Made by a program: the position numbers and the translations under genes. Source: Halomonas meridiana (GTDB taxonomy: Bacteria; Pseudomonadota; Gammaproteobacteria; Pseudomonadales; Halomonadaceae). From it: a DNA stretch of 64,000 nt. A model generated the notes under the pieces. It saw only the letters and a program-made list of their open reading frames with translations. It did not search any database and was not told the DNA's origin. Below are positions 25,722 through 35,304 of this stretch, piece by piece. Position 1 is the first letter of the stretch. Each line of letters opens with the position of its first letter. The stretch spans positions 2,728,001-2,792,000 of the forward strand of contig NZ_CP024621.1 in assembly GCF_009846525.1 (NCBI RefSeq). The letters are read 5' to 3'.

Positions 25722-26591
25722 ATGATCCGCGAACTCAGGACGCTCATCGCCGTTGCCCAGCACGGCACCTTTGCGGCAGCGGGCCAACGTATCGGCTTGA
25801 CCCAAGCCGCCGTCAGCGCGCAGATGAAGCGCTTGGAGGCCGAGCTTGGCGTGGCGCTGTTCGAACGCAGCGGGCGGGCAGCGGTTCTCACCCAGCGCGG
25901 ACACAAAACGCTACAACAAGCCCAGGCACTGCTGGCCCTGTACGGCACCTTAGGCGCCTCCTCCGCTGGGCAAGAGGCCGCTACCCGCGTTACCTTGGGG
26001 GCGATAGCCTCCATTCAGCGCTCGCTGCTACCAAGCGTATTGGCGCGCTTTCATCGCCAATTTCCCGAATGCCGCTCCCGCGTGGTGCCGGGACTGTCAC
26101 TGGCGCTGATGAATCAGGTGGATGCGGGGGAGCTGGATATGGCGGTGATCATTCGTCCACCTTTTTCGCTACACAGCGACCTACGCTGGCAGCCTCTTGC
26201 CCATGAGCCGTTTCGGTTACTGGTGCCCCGCCAAATGGCCGGTAACGATTGGCGTGAGTTACTCTCCAGCCAGCCGTTCGTGCGCTATGACCGCGCCTCG
26301 TTTGGCGGGCGCCAGGTCGACCGCTTTCTGAGAGACAATCACTGCCAAGTACATGATGTGTGTGAAGTCGACGAGCTCGACGCCATCGTACAGCTAGTGG
26401 CCAACGGCGTGGGCGTCGCGCTGGCACCGCAACCAAGCGCTCTCCAGCGCTGGCCCACTGGCGTGCGGGCCATCGACTTGAACGAGCACACCTTCCATCG
26501 CGATATCGGTATCGTTCACCGCGCTAGCGGTCAGCTCAGCGAACCGGCCCAGGCCCTGGCCGCCCTGCTGACGCAAGTAGCCACCAAGTAA
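25722..26591 (+). CDS. LysR-family transcriptional regulator
   Basis: A 289-residue LysR regulator: N-terminal helix-turn-helix (LRTLIAVAQHGTFAAAGQRI, then LTQAAVSAQMKRLEAELGVA) and a periplasmic-binding-type effector domain ending in the usual GVGVALAPQPSALQ. The effector and targets are unknown. It is divergent from the VOC gene, the usual place for a LysR target. A poor ribosome site is seen before ATG 25722, and the region upstream is very AT-rich (25650-25715), which fits a promoter. Confidence 0.9.
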   Translation: MIRELRTLIAVAQHGTFAAAGQRIGLTQAAVSAQMKRLEAELGVALFERSGRAAVLTQRGHKTLQQAQALLALYGTLGASSAGQEAATRVTLGAIASIQRSLLPSVLARFHRQFPECRSRVVPGLSLALMNQVDAGELDMAVIIRPPFSLHSDLRWQPLAHEPFRLLVPRQMAGNDWRELLSSQPFVRYDRASFGGRQVDRFLRDNHCQVHDVCEVDELDAIVQLVANGVGVALAPQPSALQRWPTGVRAIDLNEHTFHRDIGIVHRASGQLSEPAQALAALLTQVATK

Positions 26592-26606
26592 CCGCTGCTG
26601 CACACT

Positions 26607-26630
26607 AAAACGCCAGCCCGAAGGCTGGCG
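26607..26630 (-). terminator. Rho-independent terminator of mqo
   Basis: Minus-strand stem CGCCAGCC-TTCG-GGCTGGCG, a stable UUCG tetraloop, followed by four T; 25 bp beyond the mqo stop. Confidence 0.8.
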
Positions 26631-26655
26631 CAAATGAGCCCATCCTGCACGTGGC

Positions 26656-28329
26656 CTAGGCCTCGGTGGTGTTCTCGTCTTCCGTAGCGCTGTCTTCTGT
26701 AGCGCTCGGCTCTTCTTGCGATGCCTCGTCAGCGGCTTGGTTGGATTCGTCTGCGGCGTCGGCCTCGTTGGACAGATTCATGGGCTCGTCTAGCGCGAGC
26801 GTCCGTGCCGTGTAAGCGCGCACCTCGCTCAACAGCTCAGGATTCTCTGCCAGCTTTTGGCCGTAGGAAGGAATGATCTCGGTCAGCGTGGACTGCCACT
26901 CGTCGCTTGCCACGTGAGTCGGGAATACGCGGTCCAGCAGGCCAAGCATGATCGACGGCGCAGTCGAAGCACCCGGCGAAGCGCCCAGCAGCGCAGACAT
27001 GGTGCCGTCTTGCGACGTCACGACTTCCGTACCGAATTGCAGTACGCCGCCACGCTCGGGGTCGTTCTTGATGATCTGTACGCGCTGGCCCGCCGTCCAC
27101 AGTTCCCAATCGTCGCGGTTAGCGTTGGGGTAGTACGCTTGCAGCGCTTCGAAGCGGTCATCGTCAGACATCAGTACCTGGCCCACGAGGTAGCTCACCA
27201 GATTGAAGTTATCCAGACCGACTTCCACCATGGGCCAGGTGTTGTCCAGCGTCATGGAGCCAAACAAGTCCGTCCAAGAGCCCTCTTTCAAGAACTTGCT
27301 GGAGAACGTGGCGAAGGGGCCGAAGAACAGCGCCGGTTCACCATCCAAGTAGCGCAGGTCCAGGTGCGGAACGGACATGGGCGGCGACCCTTCCCCCGCT
27401 TTACCGTACGCTTTCACGTCGTGCTGCGACACCACGTCCGGGTTGGTGGTGTAGAGGAACTGGCCGCCAACGGGGAAGCCCGCGTAAGCCTCGGCCTCGG
27501 GAATCCCCGATGCCTGCAGCAGCGGAAGCGCAGCCCCGCCTGCGCCGATAAACACATAGCGCGCATCGACGGTGCTCTCTTCACCGCTTTCCAAGTTGGC
27601 AATGGTGACGTGCCAAGTGTCATCGTCGTTGCGGGTCAGGTCGCGCACTTCGCTGTTCAACCCCAGCGTGAAGTGCTCGCTGCGTGTCAGCGCTTCAACC
27701 ATCTCACGGGCCTGAGCCCCGTAGTTCACCTCGGTTCCCATCTGCATGCGCGTGGCAGCCACCGGGCGGTCGTCGTTTTCACGACCGTCCATGACCAGCG
27801 GCATCCACTCGGCCAGCTCAGCGCGATCTTCCGAGTACTCCATGCCCGCGTATAGCGGATTCTGCGTCATGGCGTCGTAACGCTCGCGCAGGAAATTGAC
27901 GTCCTCATCGCCCCACACCACGGCAATGTGCGGCACGCTATTGATAAATGAGGAGGGCTCACCAAGAATGCCGTTCTCGACCTGATGCGCCCAGAACTGA
28001 CGAGAGATCTCGAACTGCTCGGTGACGTTGATCGCGCGCTGGATCTCGACACGGCCACTGGCATCCGGCGTGTAGTTCATTTCCATGAACGCAGAGTGGC
28101 CGCTACCGGCGTTGTTCCAAGCATTGGAACTCTCTTGAGCGACTTGATCCAGGCGCTCATAGAGATGAATGTCCCACTTAGGCTCTAACTCTTGCAAGTA
28201 AGTGCCCAGGGTCGCGCTCATGATACCGCCGCCAATCAGCACTACGTCGACCGGTTCATCGGCGGCGACGGGCATGGCGGCAAGGGCTAACAGTGGTGAA
28301 CAAAGTAACAGACTTAAACGTTTTTGCAT
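26656..28329 (-). CDS. mqo: Malate:quinone oxidoreductase
   Basis: A 557-residue FAD enzyme that oxidises malate to oxaloacetate and passes electrons to quinone at the inner membrane. The FAD-binding turn is VVLIGGGIMSATLGTYL near residue 30, followed by the family signature SSNAWNNAGSGHSA. Later blocks such as GFPVGGQFL and LLGASPGASTA are intact. Like E. coli Mqo it begins with a hydrophobic leader (LSLLLCSPLLALAAMPVAAD). The C-terminal 40 residues are very acidic and low in complexity (EEPSATEDSATEDENTTEA), which may be salt adaptation. It is a single gene with its own terminator. Confidence 0.95.
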   Translation of the reverse strand: MQKRLSLLLCSPLLALAAMPVAADEPVDVVLIGGGIMSATLGTYLQELEPKWDIHLYERLDQVAQESSNAWNNAGSGHSAFMEMNYTPDASGRVEIQRAINVTEQFEISRQFWAHQVENGILGEPSSFINSVPHIAVVWGDEDVNFLRERYDAMTQNPLYAGMEYSEDRAELAEWMPLVMDGRENDDRPVAATRMQMGTEVNYGAQAREMVEALTRSEHFTLGLNSEVRDLTRNDDDTWHVTIANLESGEESTVDARYVFIGAGGAALPLLQASGIPEAEAYAGFPVGGQFLYTTNPDVVSQHDVKAYGKAGEGSPPMSVPHLDLRYLDGEPALFFGPFATFSSKFLKEGSWTDLFGSMTLDNTWPMVEVGLDNFNLVSYLVGQVLMSDDDRFEALQAYYPNANRDDWELWTAGQRVQIIKNDPERGGVLQFGTEVVTSQDGTMSALLGASPGASTAPSIMLGLLDRVFPTHVASDEWQSTLTEIIPSYGQKLAENPELLSEVRAYTARTLALDEPMNLSNEADAADESNQAADEASQEEPSATEDSATEDENTTEA

Positions 28330-28476
28330 GTCATGTCCCTGACGATACAGAAATGACGTGCCGGAACAGCGGGTGCCCAGCGTCGAGGGGATAAAAATTG
28401 CGACGAAAGTCTAACAAATAACCCTGTTCACGGGAACATAAAAGAAACCTTAAATGAGAATGAAAGGAATTAACGC

Positions 28477-28689
28477 ATGAAGCCAGAAGACCTGGAAACA
28501 TTGGTGACGCGAACGATGCCGTTTGGCAAATACGAAGGCTGGCTCATCGCCGATCTACCGGGCCCTTATTTGAACTGGTTTGCCCGGGAGGGGTTTCCCA
28601 ACGGCGAGATTGGACAGCTCTTGCAACTGATGCATGAGATCGACCATAACGGCCTGAGCGATCTGCTCACACCGCTACGCAACCGTTAA
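28477..28689 (+). CDS. DUF3820 family protein
   Basis: A 70-residue protein matching the DUF3820 family: TRTMPFGKYEGWLIADLPGP followed by YLNWFAREGFPNGEIGQLL. The MPFGKYxG motif is the family hallmark and resembles a segment found in exonuclease-associated proteins; its role is unknown. GAAAGGAATTAACGC precedes ATG 28477. The stop overlaps the stop of the next gene by 4 bp. Confidence 0.88.
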   Translation: MKPEDLETLVTRTMPFGKYEGWLIADLPGPYLNWFAREGFPNGEIGQLLQLMHEIDHNGLSDLLTPLRNR

Positions 28690-29033
28690 CGAGCGCGCAG
28701 CGCCTGCGCTCGCTCTTCCATGTAACGGTGGCGATGCTGGTCGGGGTCGTCCGGAAACCGGCCTAGCGCGACGGCTTTCTCGAAAAAGCCGGTGGCCGGT
28801 ATGTCGTCACCCCGACGGCTGATGACCAGCGCGGCGATCATGGGTCGCCCGGCGGCGACGTCCTCGTCCATCAACTGCTCGAGCGCTTGGGCCACCCGTG
28901 CAATGGTGCGCGGGGGCGTCAGCCCTAGCGCGCTGGCAACGTGCTGATAGGTCATCGGCAACGCGTTGGAGGGAGCTTGCATCAGAAGGGCACGGACTTG
29001 GCGGGCAAGAGCGTCGACATCGGCTGAGTGCAT
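28686..29033 (-). CDS. Conserved hypothetical protein
   Basis: A 115-residue, mainly helical protein. ALARQVRALLMQAPSNALPM, TYQHVASALGLTPPRTIARV and AQALEQLMDEDVAAGRPMIA look like a winged-helix-type arrangement, followed by VISRRGDDIPATGFFEKAVA. I do not recognise a family name. The codon pattern is like that of its neighbours. GTG/ATG 29033 opens it; a ribosome-like GGG lies just upstream. It is convergent with the DUF3820 gene. Confidence 0.65.
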   Translation of the reverse strand: MHSADVDALARQVRALLMQAPSNALPMTYQHVASALGLTPPRTIARVAQALEQLMDEDVAAGRPMIAALVISRRGDDIPATGFFEKAVALGRFPDDPDQHRHRYMEERAQALRAR

Positions 29034-29146
29034 GGGGGAGTTACTCGTTCTAAGCGGCGGTAGAGAAAGATAGCCACGCTACCACATCGCTGGCTATGCT
29101 GTTGCCAATGCGTGACGATTGAGTGGCAATCACAAAGAGGGAGCTT

Positions 29147-29911
29147 ATGGTTAGACAACGCCCACATCAGCCCGCCAAACGCCGCTGGCTCCATGTCATC
29201 GTTTGGTTGAGCGTGCTGGCGCTGCTGGCAGCGGCACTACTCATGGCAGGCGCTGGTCCCGCCTATCGCTGGCAGTGGATCTCCTTAGGGGAGGCCTTCA
29301 ACCTACTGCGAAACGGCGTTTATGCGGCGACGGCCGCCGTCGCGCTGAGCGTACTCGTGCTGCTGGTCAGTGCCATCCTGCGGCGCGGGGGAACGGCTAT
29401 CGCGGCCATTGGCGTTCTGCTTGCCACGGCCGCCCTACTCTACATGCCATGGCAACAGTGGCAGCGCGCCCAAGAAGCGCCGGTGATCCATGACATCACC
29501 ACCGATACCCAGCAGCCGCCCCCATTCGTTGCCCTACGCGATGAGCGCGAGGCGGCCCCTAACGGGGTGGCGTATCCAGGCGATGACACCGCCGAGCAGC
29601 AGCGGACCGCTTACCCGAACGTACAACCCCTGGTGGTGAATGCTCCCGCCGCGACCGTGCTGGCCGCGGTTCAAGCCGAAGTAGATGCCGCCGGCTGGGA
29701 CATTGCCGAGATCACCCCGACCCGTTTGGAAGCCACTGCCGTGACGCGCTGGTTTGGCTTTGAGGATGACGTGGTGATTCGACTGACCGAACAGGGCGAG
29801 CGTACTCAGGTGGACATGCGGTCGGCATCGCGGCTGGGTGCCAGCGACGTGGGCACCAATGCGCTGCGCATCGAGACCTTTTTGAACGCACTACGCAAAC
29901 GGTTGGAGTAG
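29147..29911 (+). CDS. DUF1499 domain membrane protein
   Basis: A 254-residue protein with three N-terminal TM helices (HVIVWLSVLALLAAALLMAG; YAATAAVALSVLVLLVSAIL; AIAAIGVLLATAALLYMPW) and a C-terminal DUF1499 domain (TAYPNVQPLVVNAPAATVLA, then TRLEATAVTRWFGFEDDVVI and VDMRSASRLGASDVGTNA). DUF1499 proteins are conserved but uncharacterised. I start it at ATG 29147, preceded by AGAGGGAGC, rather than at GTG 29123. It is a single gene between two small unrelated ones. Confidence 0.88.
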   Translation: MVRQRPHQPAKRRWLHVIVWLSVLALLAAALLMAGAGPAYRWQWISLGEAFNLLRNGVYAATAAVALSVLVLLVSAILRRGGTAIAAIGVLLATAALLYMPWQQWQRAQEAPVIHDITTDTQQPPPFVALRDEREAAPNGVAYPGDDTAEQQRTAYPNVQPLVVNAPAATVLAAVQAEVDAAGWDIAEITPTRLEATAVTRWFGFEDDVVIRLTEQGERTQVDMRSASRLGASDVGTNALRIETFLNALRKRLE

Positions 29912-29924
29912 CTTCGGGCCGACC

Positions 29925-30293
29925 TTAGTGAACGCGTTTTTGGTGGTCATGCCGCGTACGTTCGCGGGCCAAAATCTGCTGGGCGTCCAGCTCGCCAATG
30001 GGCACGGTCACGCTGGCGGGAATCTCCCCACTTAGCTGTAGCGCCTGGTAGCGCAGCGCACACACCCGCAAGAACGAGGTGAAGTTACCCAGGTCATGCC
30101 CGGCATCGATCGATTCATGGTACAGCCGGGTGATCATCTGCGCGGTGTTCATTCCGTCGCGCTGGGCAATCTCTTCCAGCAGTTGCCAGAAATAGTTCTC
30201 CATCCGCACGCTGGTCACCATGCCATCGATACGCAGTGAGTGCGTGGCGCTGCGCCACAGTGCCGGGTCCGCATCGATAAACAGTTTGCACAT
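29925..30293 (-). CDS. Ribbon-helix-helix domain protein
   Basis: A 122-residue protein. The middle segment TSVRMENYFWQLLEEIAQRD followed by MNTAQMITRLYHESIDAG is the RHH_4 ribbon-helix-helix type: a short strand that would sit in the DNA groove, then two helices. A C-terminal tail of uncertain fold follows (VTVPIGELDAQQIL). It may be a regulator, but no toxin or other partner gene is next to it. GGAGGAAGTGACC before ATG 30293 fixes the start. Confidence 0.85.
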   Translation of the reverse strand: MCKLFIDADPALWRSATHSLRIDGMVTSVRMENYFWQLLEEIAQRDGMNTAQMITRLYHESIDAGHDLGNFTSFLRVCALRYQALQLSGEIPASVTVPIGELDAQQILARERTRHDHQKRVH

Positions 30294-30384
30294 GGTCACT
30301 TCCTCCAAACCAACCGTCTCCGATTAGCATAGCGGCTGAGCGAGTGCGCGCCCAGCAGAGGCACGCACCTTCACGACGAGGCCA

Positions 30385-30954
30385 CTATTTGTCGAGTAGC
30401 GCCATGAACTGCGCCAGCCAAGCGGGGTGGGCGGGCCAAGCGGGGGCCGTGACGAGGTTGCCATCGGTCACCGCCTCGGTGACGTCTAACGCTGCGAACC
30501 GACCACCGGCCAGTTCGACCTCGGGCTGGCAAGCGGGGTACGCCGAGCACTGCTTGCCCTCCAGCACCTTGGCTGCCGCCAGCAGTTGAGCCCCGTGGCA
30601 GATCGCCGCGACCGGTTTCTGGGTATCGAAAAAGTGTTTCACCATGGCGAGCACGTCTTGATTGAGCCGCAGGTACTCCGGCGCTCGACCGCCGGGCACG
30701 ACCAGGGCGTCGTAATCCGCCGGGTCGACGCTTGCGAAATCCGCATTGAGGGCAAACCGGTGGCCTGGCTTTTCGGTATACGTTTGGTCGCCTTCGAAGT
30801 CGTGAATGGCTGTGGCCACGGTATCTCCCGAAGCCTTACCCGGGCAGACTGCATCGACGCGATGCCCGACCGCCATCAGCGCTTGGAAAGGCACCATGGT
30901 TTCGTAATCTTCGGTGAAGTCGCCGGTGATCATTAAAATGCGTTTGCTGCTCAT
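30385..30954 (-). CDS. DJ-1/PfpI family protein
   Basis: A 189-residue flavodoxin-like protein. The nucleophile elbow is [15 protein letters not shown], with its conserved cysteine and histidine, and the conserved Glu-containing [10 protein letters not shown] is near the N-terminus. This subgroup includes stress proteins and deglycase or peptidase-like enzymes; the activity is not predictable. The start is ATG 30954 after AAGGAGAACGGAG, not the upstream in-frame ATG at 31005. It runs in the same direction as the NAD(P)H-binding gene but is separated from it by a terminator. Confidence 0.9.
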   Translation of the reverse strand: MSSKRILMITGDFTEDYETMVPFQALMAVGHRVDAVCPGKASGDTVATAIHDFEGDQTYTEKPGHRFALNADFASVDPADYDALVVPGGRAPEYLRLNQDVLAMVKHFFDTQKPVAAICHGAQLLAAAKVLEGKQCSAYPACQPEVELAGGRFAALDVTEAVTDGNLVTAPAWPAHPAWLAQFMALLDK

Positions 30955-31080
30955 CTCCGTTCTCCTTGTGATTGTCGTCGGTCGAGCACGCGGTGGGCGT
31001 GTCATGGCAGATTAGCAAGCCATCAGGCGGGATAGGTAGTACGCCGTTACTACACGCCCAATGGCACCCGCTTATCATAA

Positions 31081-31108
31081 AAAAAAGCCCGCTACGAACG
31101 AGCGGGCT
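31081..31108 (-). terminator. Rho-independent terminator of the NAD(P)H-binding gene
   Basis: Minus-strand stem AGCCCGCT-loop-AGCGGGCT followed by eight T, 20 bp beyond the stop at 31128. Confidence 0.85.
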
Positions 31109-31127
31109 TGAGCTGGATGGATATCGA

Positions 31128-31754
31128 TTACAGCAGCGCGTCGATGGGCCGCTGCCCATCCAGCAGTGTTATCTCCTGGTTGATGAGACTCGGGGTCTGC
31201 ACCACGCGAAGCAGTGCATAAGCCACGTTGGCCCGGGAGATCTGGTTGTCTCCCGCTTCCTCGACGCTGTTGGCGAATTTGTGCGTCGGCGCCTCATCGG
31301 TGAGACGGCCGGGCTTCAAAATCACATGGGAAACGTCGCTGTGCCGCAGATGCGCATCGGCTGCGAATTTGGCGGCCATGTAGGGGCGCATTTTTTCGGG
31401 GGCTTCCAAGGGTTTTTCCGCCCGAATGGCGCTGACCATGATGTAACGCGACAGGCCCTGCTGGCTGGCGATATCCGCCGCACGGATCGCGCCAAACAGA
31501 TCGATGAGTAGCGTTTTGTCCGGCCCGGTGTGCGGGCCAGAACCGGCGGTAAAGACGACTTGATCGCACCCTTCGAAGGCGTGTTCCATGTCGCCTTCCA
31601 AGTCGCCCACGACGGTTTGAATGCCCCGCTCTTGGAACCAGGCGGCCTGCTCTTCATGGCGAATCATGGCTTTGATGGGCGTACCAGCCTCTTGGGCTAA
31701 CGCGCAGAACTGTTTACCGATCTGACCATTGGCACCAATCACTAGGGTCGTCAT
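31128..31754 (-). CDS. NAD(P)H-binding Rossmann protein (NmrA/YwnB-like)
   Basis: A 208-residue atypical short-chain dehydrogenase-like protein. The cofactor turn is TLVIGANGQIGKQFC at residues 3-17, with VVGDLEGDMEHAFEGCDQVV and YIMVSAIRAEKPLE after it; the active-site Tyr-Lys pair seems to be replaced (PYMAAKFAAD has Tyr and Lys with the usual spacing). It is likely an NADP-dependent reductase or redox sensor of the YwnB type. The substrate is unknown. AGGAGGCAAA before ATG 31754. Confidence 0.88.
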   Translation of the reverse strand: MTTLVIGANGQIGKQFCALAQEAGTPIKAMIRHEEQAAWFQERGIQTVVGDLEGDMEHAFEGCDQVVFTAGSGPHTGPDKTLLIDLFGAIRAADIASQQGLSRYIMVSAIRAEKPLEAPEKMRPYMAAKFAADAHLRHSDVSHVILKPGRLTDEAPTHKFANSVEEAGDNQISRANVAYALLRVVQTPSLINQEITLLDGQRPIDALL

Positions 31755-31825
31755 TTTGCCTCCTTGTCTATCGTGTCTGCTTTATCAGTGTAGGCGGCAC
31801 GCCTAAAGTTCAACCCTAGAGGCAA

Positions 31826-31855
31826 AAACCGCGGGCACCTTTCGGTGCCCGCGGT
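31826..31855 (-). terminator. Rho-independent terminator of the 703-aa chemoreceptor gene
   Basis: Minus-strand 11-bp stem CCGCGGGCACC-GAAA-GGTGCCCGCGG followed by five T; 25 bp beyond the stop at 31881. Confidence 0.88.
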
Positions 31856-31880
31856 AAGAACGTCGGTCCCGCTCATCGGC

Positions 31881-33992
31881 TTACGTCAGGCGCGCGTGCT
31901 CCTCACGAGCAGGCAGCGCAGCCTGTTGTCCGGCGCTGGGACTGACGTGAAAGCGGCTGACCAGGGTATGCATGTCGCCCGCGCGCTCATCCAGCGTTTG
32001 GCTAGCGCTGGAGGCATCTTGAACCAAGCGCGCGTTTTGATGTGTCACCTGATCCAACTGGGAGATGGCCTGGTTGATCTGATCGATACCCGCCGACTGC
32101 TCTTTCGTGGCATCGGCAATTTCGGTGACGTAGCGGGTTACCTCCGAGAGGCTGTCGATGATGTCCTGCAAGTGATGGCTCGACGCGTTGACCAACTGCT
32201 CGCCTTCGCTCACTTTTTGCACGCTGTCGTCCACTAGATGGCGAATCTGCGCTGCTTCTTCTGCGCTGCGCCCCGCCAGCTTGCGCACTTCCTGTGCCAC
32301 CACGGCAAAACCGCGCCCCTGCTCACCGGCACGGGCCGCTTCTACCGAGGCGTTCAGCGCCAGCAGGTTAGTCTGGAAGGCGATGTCGTCGATGGCCTTG
32401 ATGATGGACGTGATCTTCTCGCTCGCCTGACGAATATCGCTCATGGCGGCCGTGGTGCGTTTAGCCACGTCGCCTGCAGAGCGTGCCCGATCATCCACAC
32501 TGCTGCTGGCTCCTTTGGCCTGATCGGCGTAGTCAGCGGTCTGCTTGACCGTGGCGGTAATCTGCTCGAGGCTGGAGGCCGTCTCCGCCAGCGATGCCGC
32601 CTGTTGGTCCGTGCGCTGCGACAGGTTTTCATTGCCGGAAGCGATTTGGCGGCTGCTGGCGGCAATCGCCTCGGCGCTTTCACGAATCTGCGACACCATG
32701 CCTTCGAAAGTGTCCATCATCCGGTTGAACGCCTGGGCGGCTTGGCCGACCTCATCGTTACGCTGAAGCGCTAACCGCATGGAGAGGTCGGCGTTTTCAC
32801 CGGCGGCACCGCTAATGCTCTCCATTTGACGACGCATGGCCACCAGCGGGCCAAGCACACGTACCAGCGTGCGCCAGCCAAAGATGGCCAGTACCCCGAT
32901 GACCCCCGCCGTCACCAAAATCAGTAGCGTACGCCCTGCATTGGCCAGCGTTTCGGCTTCTTCGCTGGCGCTGGCTGCCTGGGCAACGGTATAGGCTTCG
33001 ATGTCACTAAGCGCTGCGCGCATTTCGGTCGTCGCGGCAGCCACATTGGTCAGTGCGGCCTGTACTTGGGCCCCCAGGTCCAACTGCTGCTGGCGCAGCG
33101 CATAGACCGAATCGGCGTCTTCCACCATCACGCCGTTCAGCTCGACGATGACCTCATCGAGTTCGCTGATCAGGGCGCGCTGCTCGACGGTGGTGCTGGG
33201 CGCCTCGGCGATCGCCGCCAGGGACTGGCGCGCCAGCGACACCTGTTGGGAAATCTCGTTGCTACGCAGGTTGACCAGGGCATCGATGCTATCCACCTGC
33301 ATCATTTGCCGCCCTAAATCGGACAGCGTGGCGACGGCCATGCGCGCATTGCCACTCAGGCGACCAATATCGACCCGGGCGGTAAACATGTTATCCAGCA
33401 GCTGGGTAGGCAGCGTCGTGGTGCCCTCCTCCCGCCAGGCTTCCATCAGTTCCCGCTGGCGGCGCTCTTCACGCACTTGAGCCAAGGCAGTACGCCCGGC
33501 AATGTCTTCGGCACTGCGCATGACGTTGGTGATGGCCGCTTGCATCTGAACGATCTGCTCGTCCATCTGCGCTTGCAGAGTCAGCGCATCACGGCGCACG
33601 TTTTCCAGCGCCTCGTCACCGGCCAGCAATGCGTCATACTCGTTGTCCAGCGCGGCAAGCTGTTCGGCGGCATCGGTTTGCTCGATACGCGCCAGCCCCG
33701 TACGCGCTTGGCGATAGCGCGCGTCCAACTCACTACGAGGCGTCACGTCATCTAGCGCTTGGTTGCTGTCGACCGCCAGCAGGTCGGCATGGCGCTGCCC
33801 AAAGGCCCCCATGGTCAACACCATGCTACGGCTGGCGTCTTGCAGCGGCAGCACCTCATCGGTCACAAAGTGCTGGACGTTGATCAGCCGCTGGTTGGTC
33901 ATCCAACCCGTACCTGCCAGCACCATGCTACCCAGCACGGCGGCAGCAAAGAGGCTAATGAGCATCGCGCGGATACTTATGGTTTTTTTCAT
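31881..33992 (-). CDS. Methyl-accepting chemotaxis protein, large helical sensor
   Basis: A 703-residue chemoreceptor. TM1 about 12-30, a long helical periplasmic region to about 355, TM2 about 355-378, HAMP ([18 protein letters not shown]), and the cytoplasmic signalling coil with [20 protein letters not shown]. No W-x-x-F tail is present. The gene sits 51 bp behind an orphan LivJ-like binding protein in the same direction, so it may sense the loaded binding protein. The helical sensor has a two-module size, larger than the Tar type. Confidence 0.92.
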   Translation of the reverse strand: MKKTISIRAMLISLFAAAVLGSMVLAGTGWMTNQRLINVQHFVTDEVLPLQDASRSMVLTMGAFGQRHADLLAVDSNQALDDVTPRSELDARYRQARTGLARIEQTDAAEQLAALDNEYDALLAGDEALENVRRDALTLQAQMDEQIVQMQAAITNVMRSAEDIAGRTALAQVREERRQRELMEAWREEGTTTLPTQLLDNMFTARVDIGRLSGNARMAVATLSDLGRQMMQVDSIDALVNLRSNEISQQVSLARQSLAAIAEAPSTTVEQRALISELDEVIVELNGVMVEDADSVYALRQQQLDLGAQVQAALTNVAAATTEMRAALSDIEAYTVAQAASASEEAETLANAGRTLLILVTAGVIGVLAIFGWRTLVRVLGPLVAMRRQMESISGAAGENADLSMRLALQRNDEVGQAAQAFNRMMDTFEGMVSQIRESAEAIAASSRQIASGNENLSQRTDQQAASLAETASSLEQITATVKQTADYADQAKGASSSVDDRARSAGDVAKRTTAAMSDIRQASEKITSIIKAIDDIAFQTNLLALNASVEAARAGEQGRGFAVVAQEVRKLAGRSAEEAAQIRHLVDDSVQKVSEGEQLVNASSHHLQDIIDSLSEVTRYVTEIADATKEQSAGIDQINQAISQLDQVTHQNARLVQDASSASQTLDERAGDMHTLVSRFHVSPSAGQQAALPAREEHARLT

Positions 33993-34043
33993 CAGGGGTA
34001 TTCGCTGTGTCAGAGATAATGCATACGGAATATGGAACCACGA

Positions 34044-35201
34044 TTACTGCACTAAGTTGTTCCAATCCACCGGCTCGAACTGGCCGTTTCGGATGATGGT
34101 GGGCCATACGGCATCGCTGGCTTGATGGTCGTTCGGCCCTAGCGTCAGCGGCTCGCCAACGCCGATATCGATGCTGCCCAGGCTCAACAGGCCATCCACG
34201 ATGGCTTCACGATCTGGTTGATCACCTGCGGCTTTGACGCCTTCGGCAAACAGTTTGGCGGCCAAATAGCCTTCCAAGGAGATAAAGTCCGGGTTGGCAT
34301 TGGGCGCGAATTCCGCCAGTGCCTGACGGTACTCTTCGACCGCAGGCAGGTCGGCGTCCAACGGGGGCACGACTTGCGTCACGATGACGCCTTCGGCCAG
34401 CGGGCCGAGCGTGTCCAGCAGCGCTTGGCTACCCACGAACGAGACGTTCAGGAACAGCGCATCGGGCAGGTCTTGTCGTGCTTCGCGAATGAAATCCGCA
34501 GCGGGGCCAAACGTGCCGACAATGATCACCGCCCGAGGAGTGACCGGCGCTTGCAGAATGCTGGCAAGGCCTTGGTGAATGTTACGCGTACCGCGAGTGA
34601 AGCGGCCATGCACGAGCTGAGACGTGTTCGAGAAGCCCTGCGCATTGAGCGCGCGAATCGCGCCGTTGTAGCCCGCATCGCCGAAGCTATCGTTCTGGGT
34701 AAAAAATGCGATTTCCTCAGGCTCGATACCGGCGGCCAACAGACCCTCGATCATCGTCGCCGTCTCTTGCACGTAGCTGGCCCGATAGTTGATCACGTAG
34801 CGGTCTGGCGGGGAACGACGCAAAATACCGGCGCCGGTAAAGGCCCCAAATAGCAGCGTCTTTTCCTGGTTGTAGATGGGTATAGTGACGGCGGCGGTGG
34901 GTGTTCCTACGTTGCCGATGGCCGCCAACAGGTTGTCATTTCCCACCAGGTCGCGGGTGTGTTTGGCCGCCAGCAGCGGCGAGTATTGGTCATCGAAGGT
35001 CGTTAGGCTGAGCGTTTCTCCACCGATGCCGCCTTCGCTGTTGAGTTGGGCGAAATAGGCCTGCACCCCTTGCTGCATGCCGATGCCCAACGGCGCCGCG
35101 CTGCCGCTCGCTGGGGCCACCATGCCAACCTCAAGCGCTGCGTGCGCCAGTGGTGCGGCCAATAGTCCCGCCGTCATGAGCCATGTCGTGATTCGTCGCA
35201 T
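34044..35201 (-). CDS. LivJ-like substrate-binding protein (orphan)
   Basis: A 385-residue periplasmic binding protein of the branched-chain amino acid (LivJ/LivK) family. Signal peptide at residues 1-21 (TTWLMTAGLLAAPLAHAALE), then a type I fold with LEVGMVAPASGSAAPLGIGM and AAVTIPIYNQEKTLLFG; the C-terminal part is AVWPTIIRNGQFEPVDW. No permease or ATPase genes are nearby. It is followed directly by a chemoreceptor, so the pair could form a sensor module. The ligand may be an amino acid, amide or similar. Confidence 0.9.
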   Translation of the reverse strand: MRRITTWLMTAGLLAAPLAHAALEVGMVAPASGSAAPLGIGMQQGVQAYFAQLNSEGGIGGETLSLTTFDDQYSPLLAAKHTRDLVGNDNLLAAIGNVGTPTAAVTIPIYNQEKTLLFGAFTGAGILRRSPPDRYVINYRASYVQETATMIEGLLAAGIEPEEIAFFTQNDSFGDAGYNGAIRALNAQGFSNTSQLVHGRFTRGTRNIHQGLASILQAPVTPRAVIIVGTFGPAADFIREARQDLPDALFLNVSFVGSQALLDTLGPLAEGVIVTQVVPPLDADLPAVEEYRQALAEFAPNANPDFISLEGYLAAKLFAEGVKAAGDQPDREAIVDGLLSLGSIDIGVGEPLTLGPNDHQASDAVWPTIIRNGQFEPVDWNNLVQ

Positions 35202-35304
35202 CGATTCTCCCCCACATCGTAGTGCTTTTTTCTCTTATCGGCGGAAGAATATACGACTTAAGCCTAGCTAGCTTTAAACAGAATGTAATAAAACGTGTCT
35301 TGGA

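Noticed and set aside
26857-27855. Long open frame (332 codons) on the plus strand opposite mqo
   Set aside because: Antisense to a conserved enzyme gene, no recognisable domain and atypical composition. Treated as a shadow frame.
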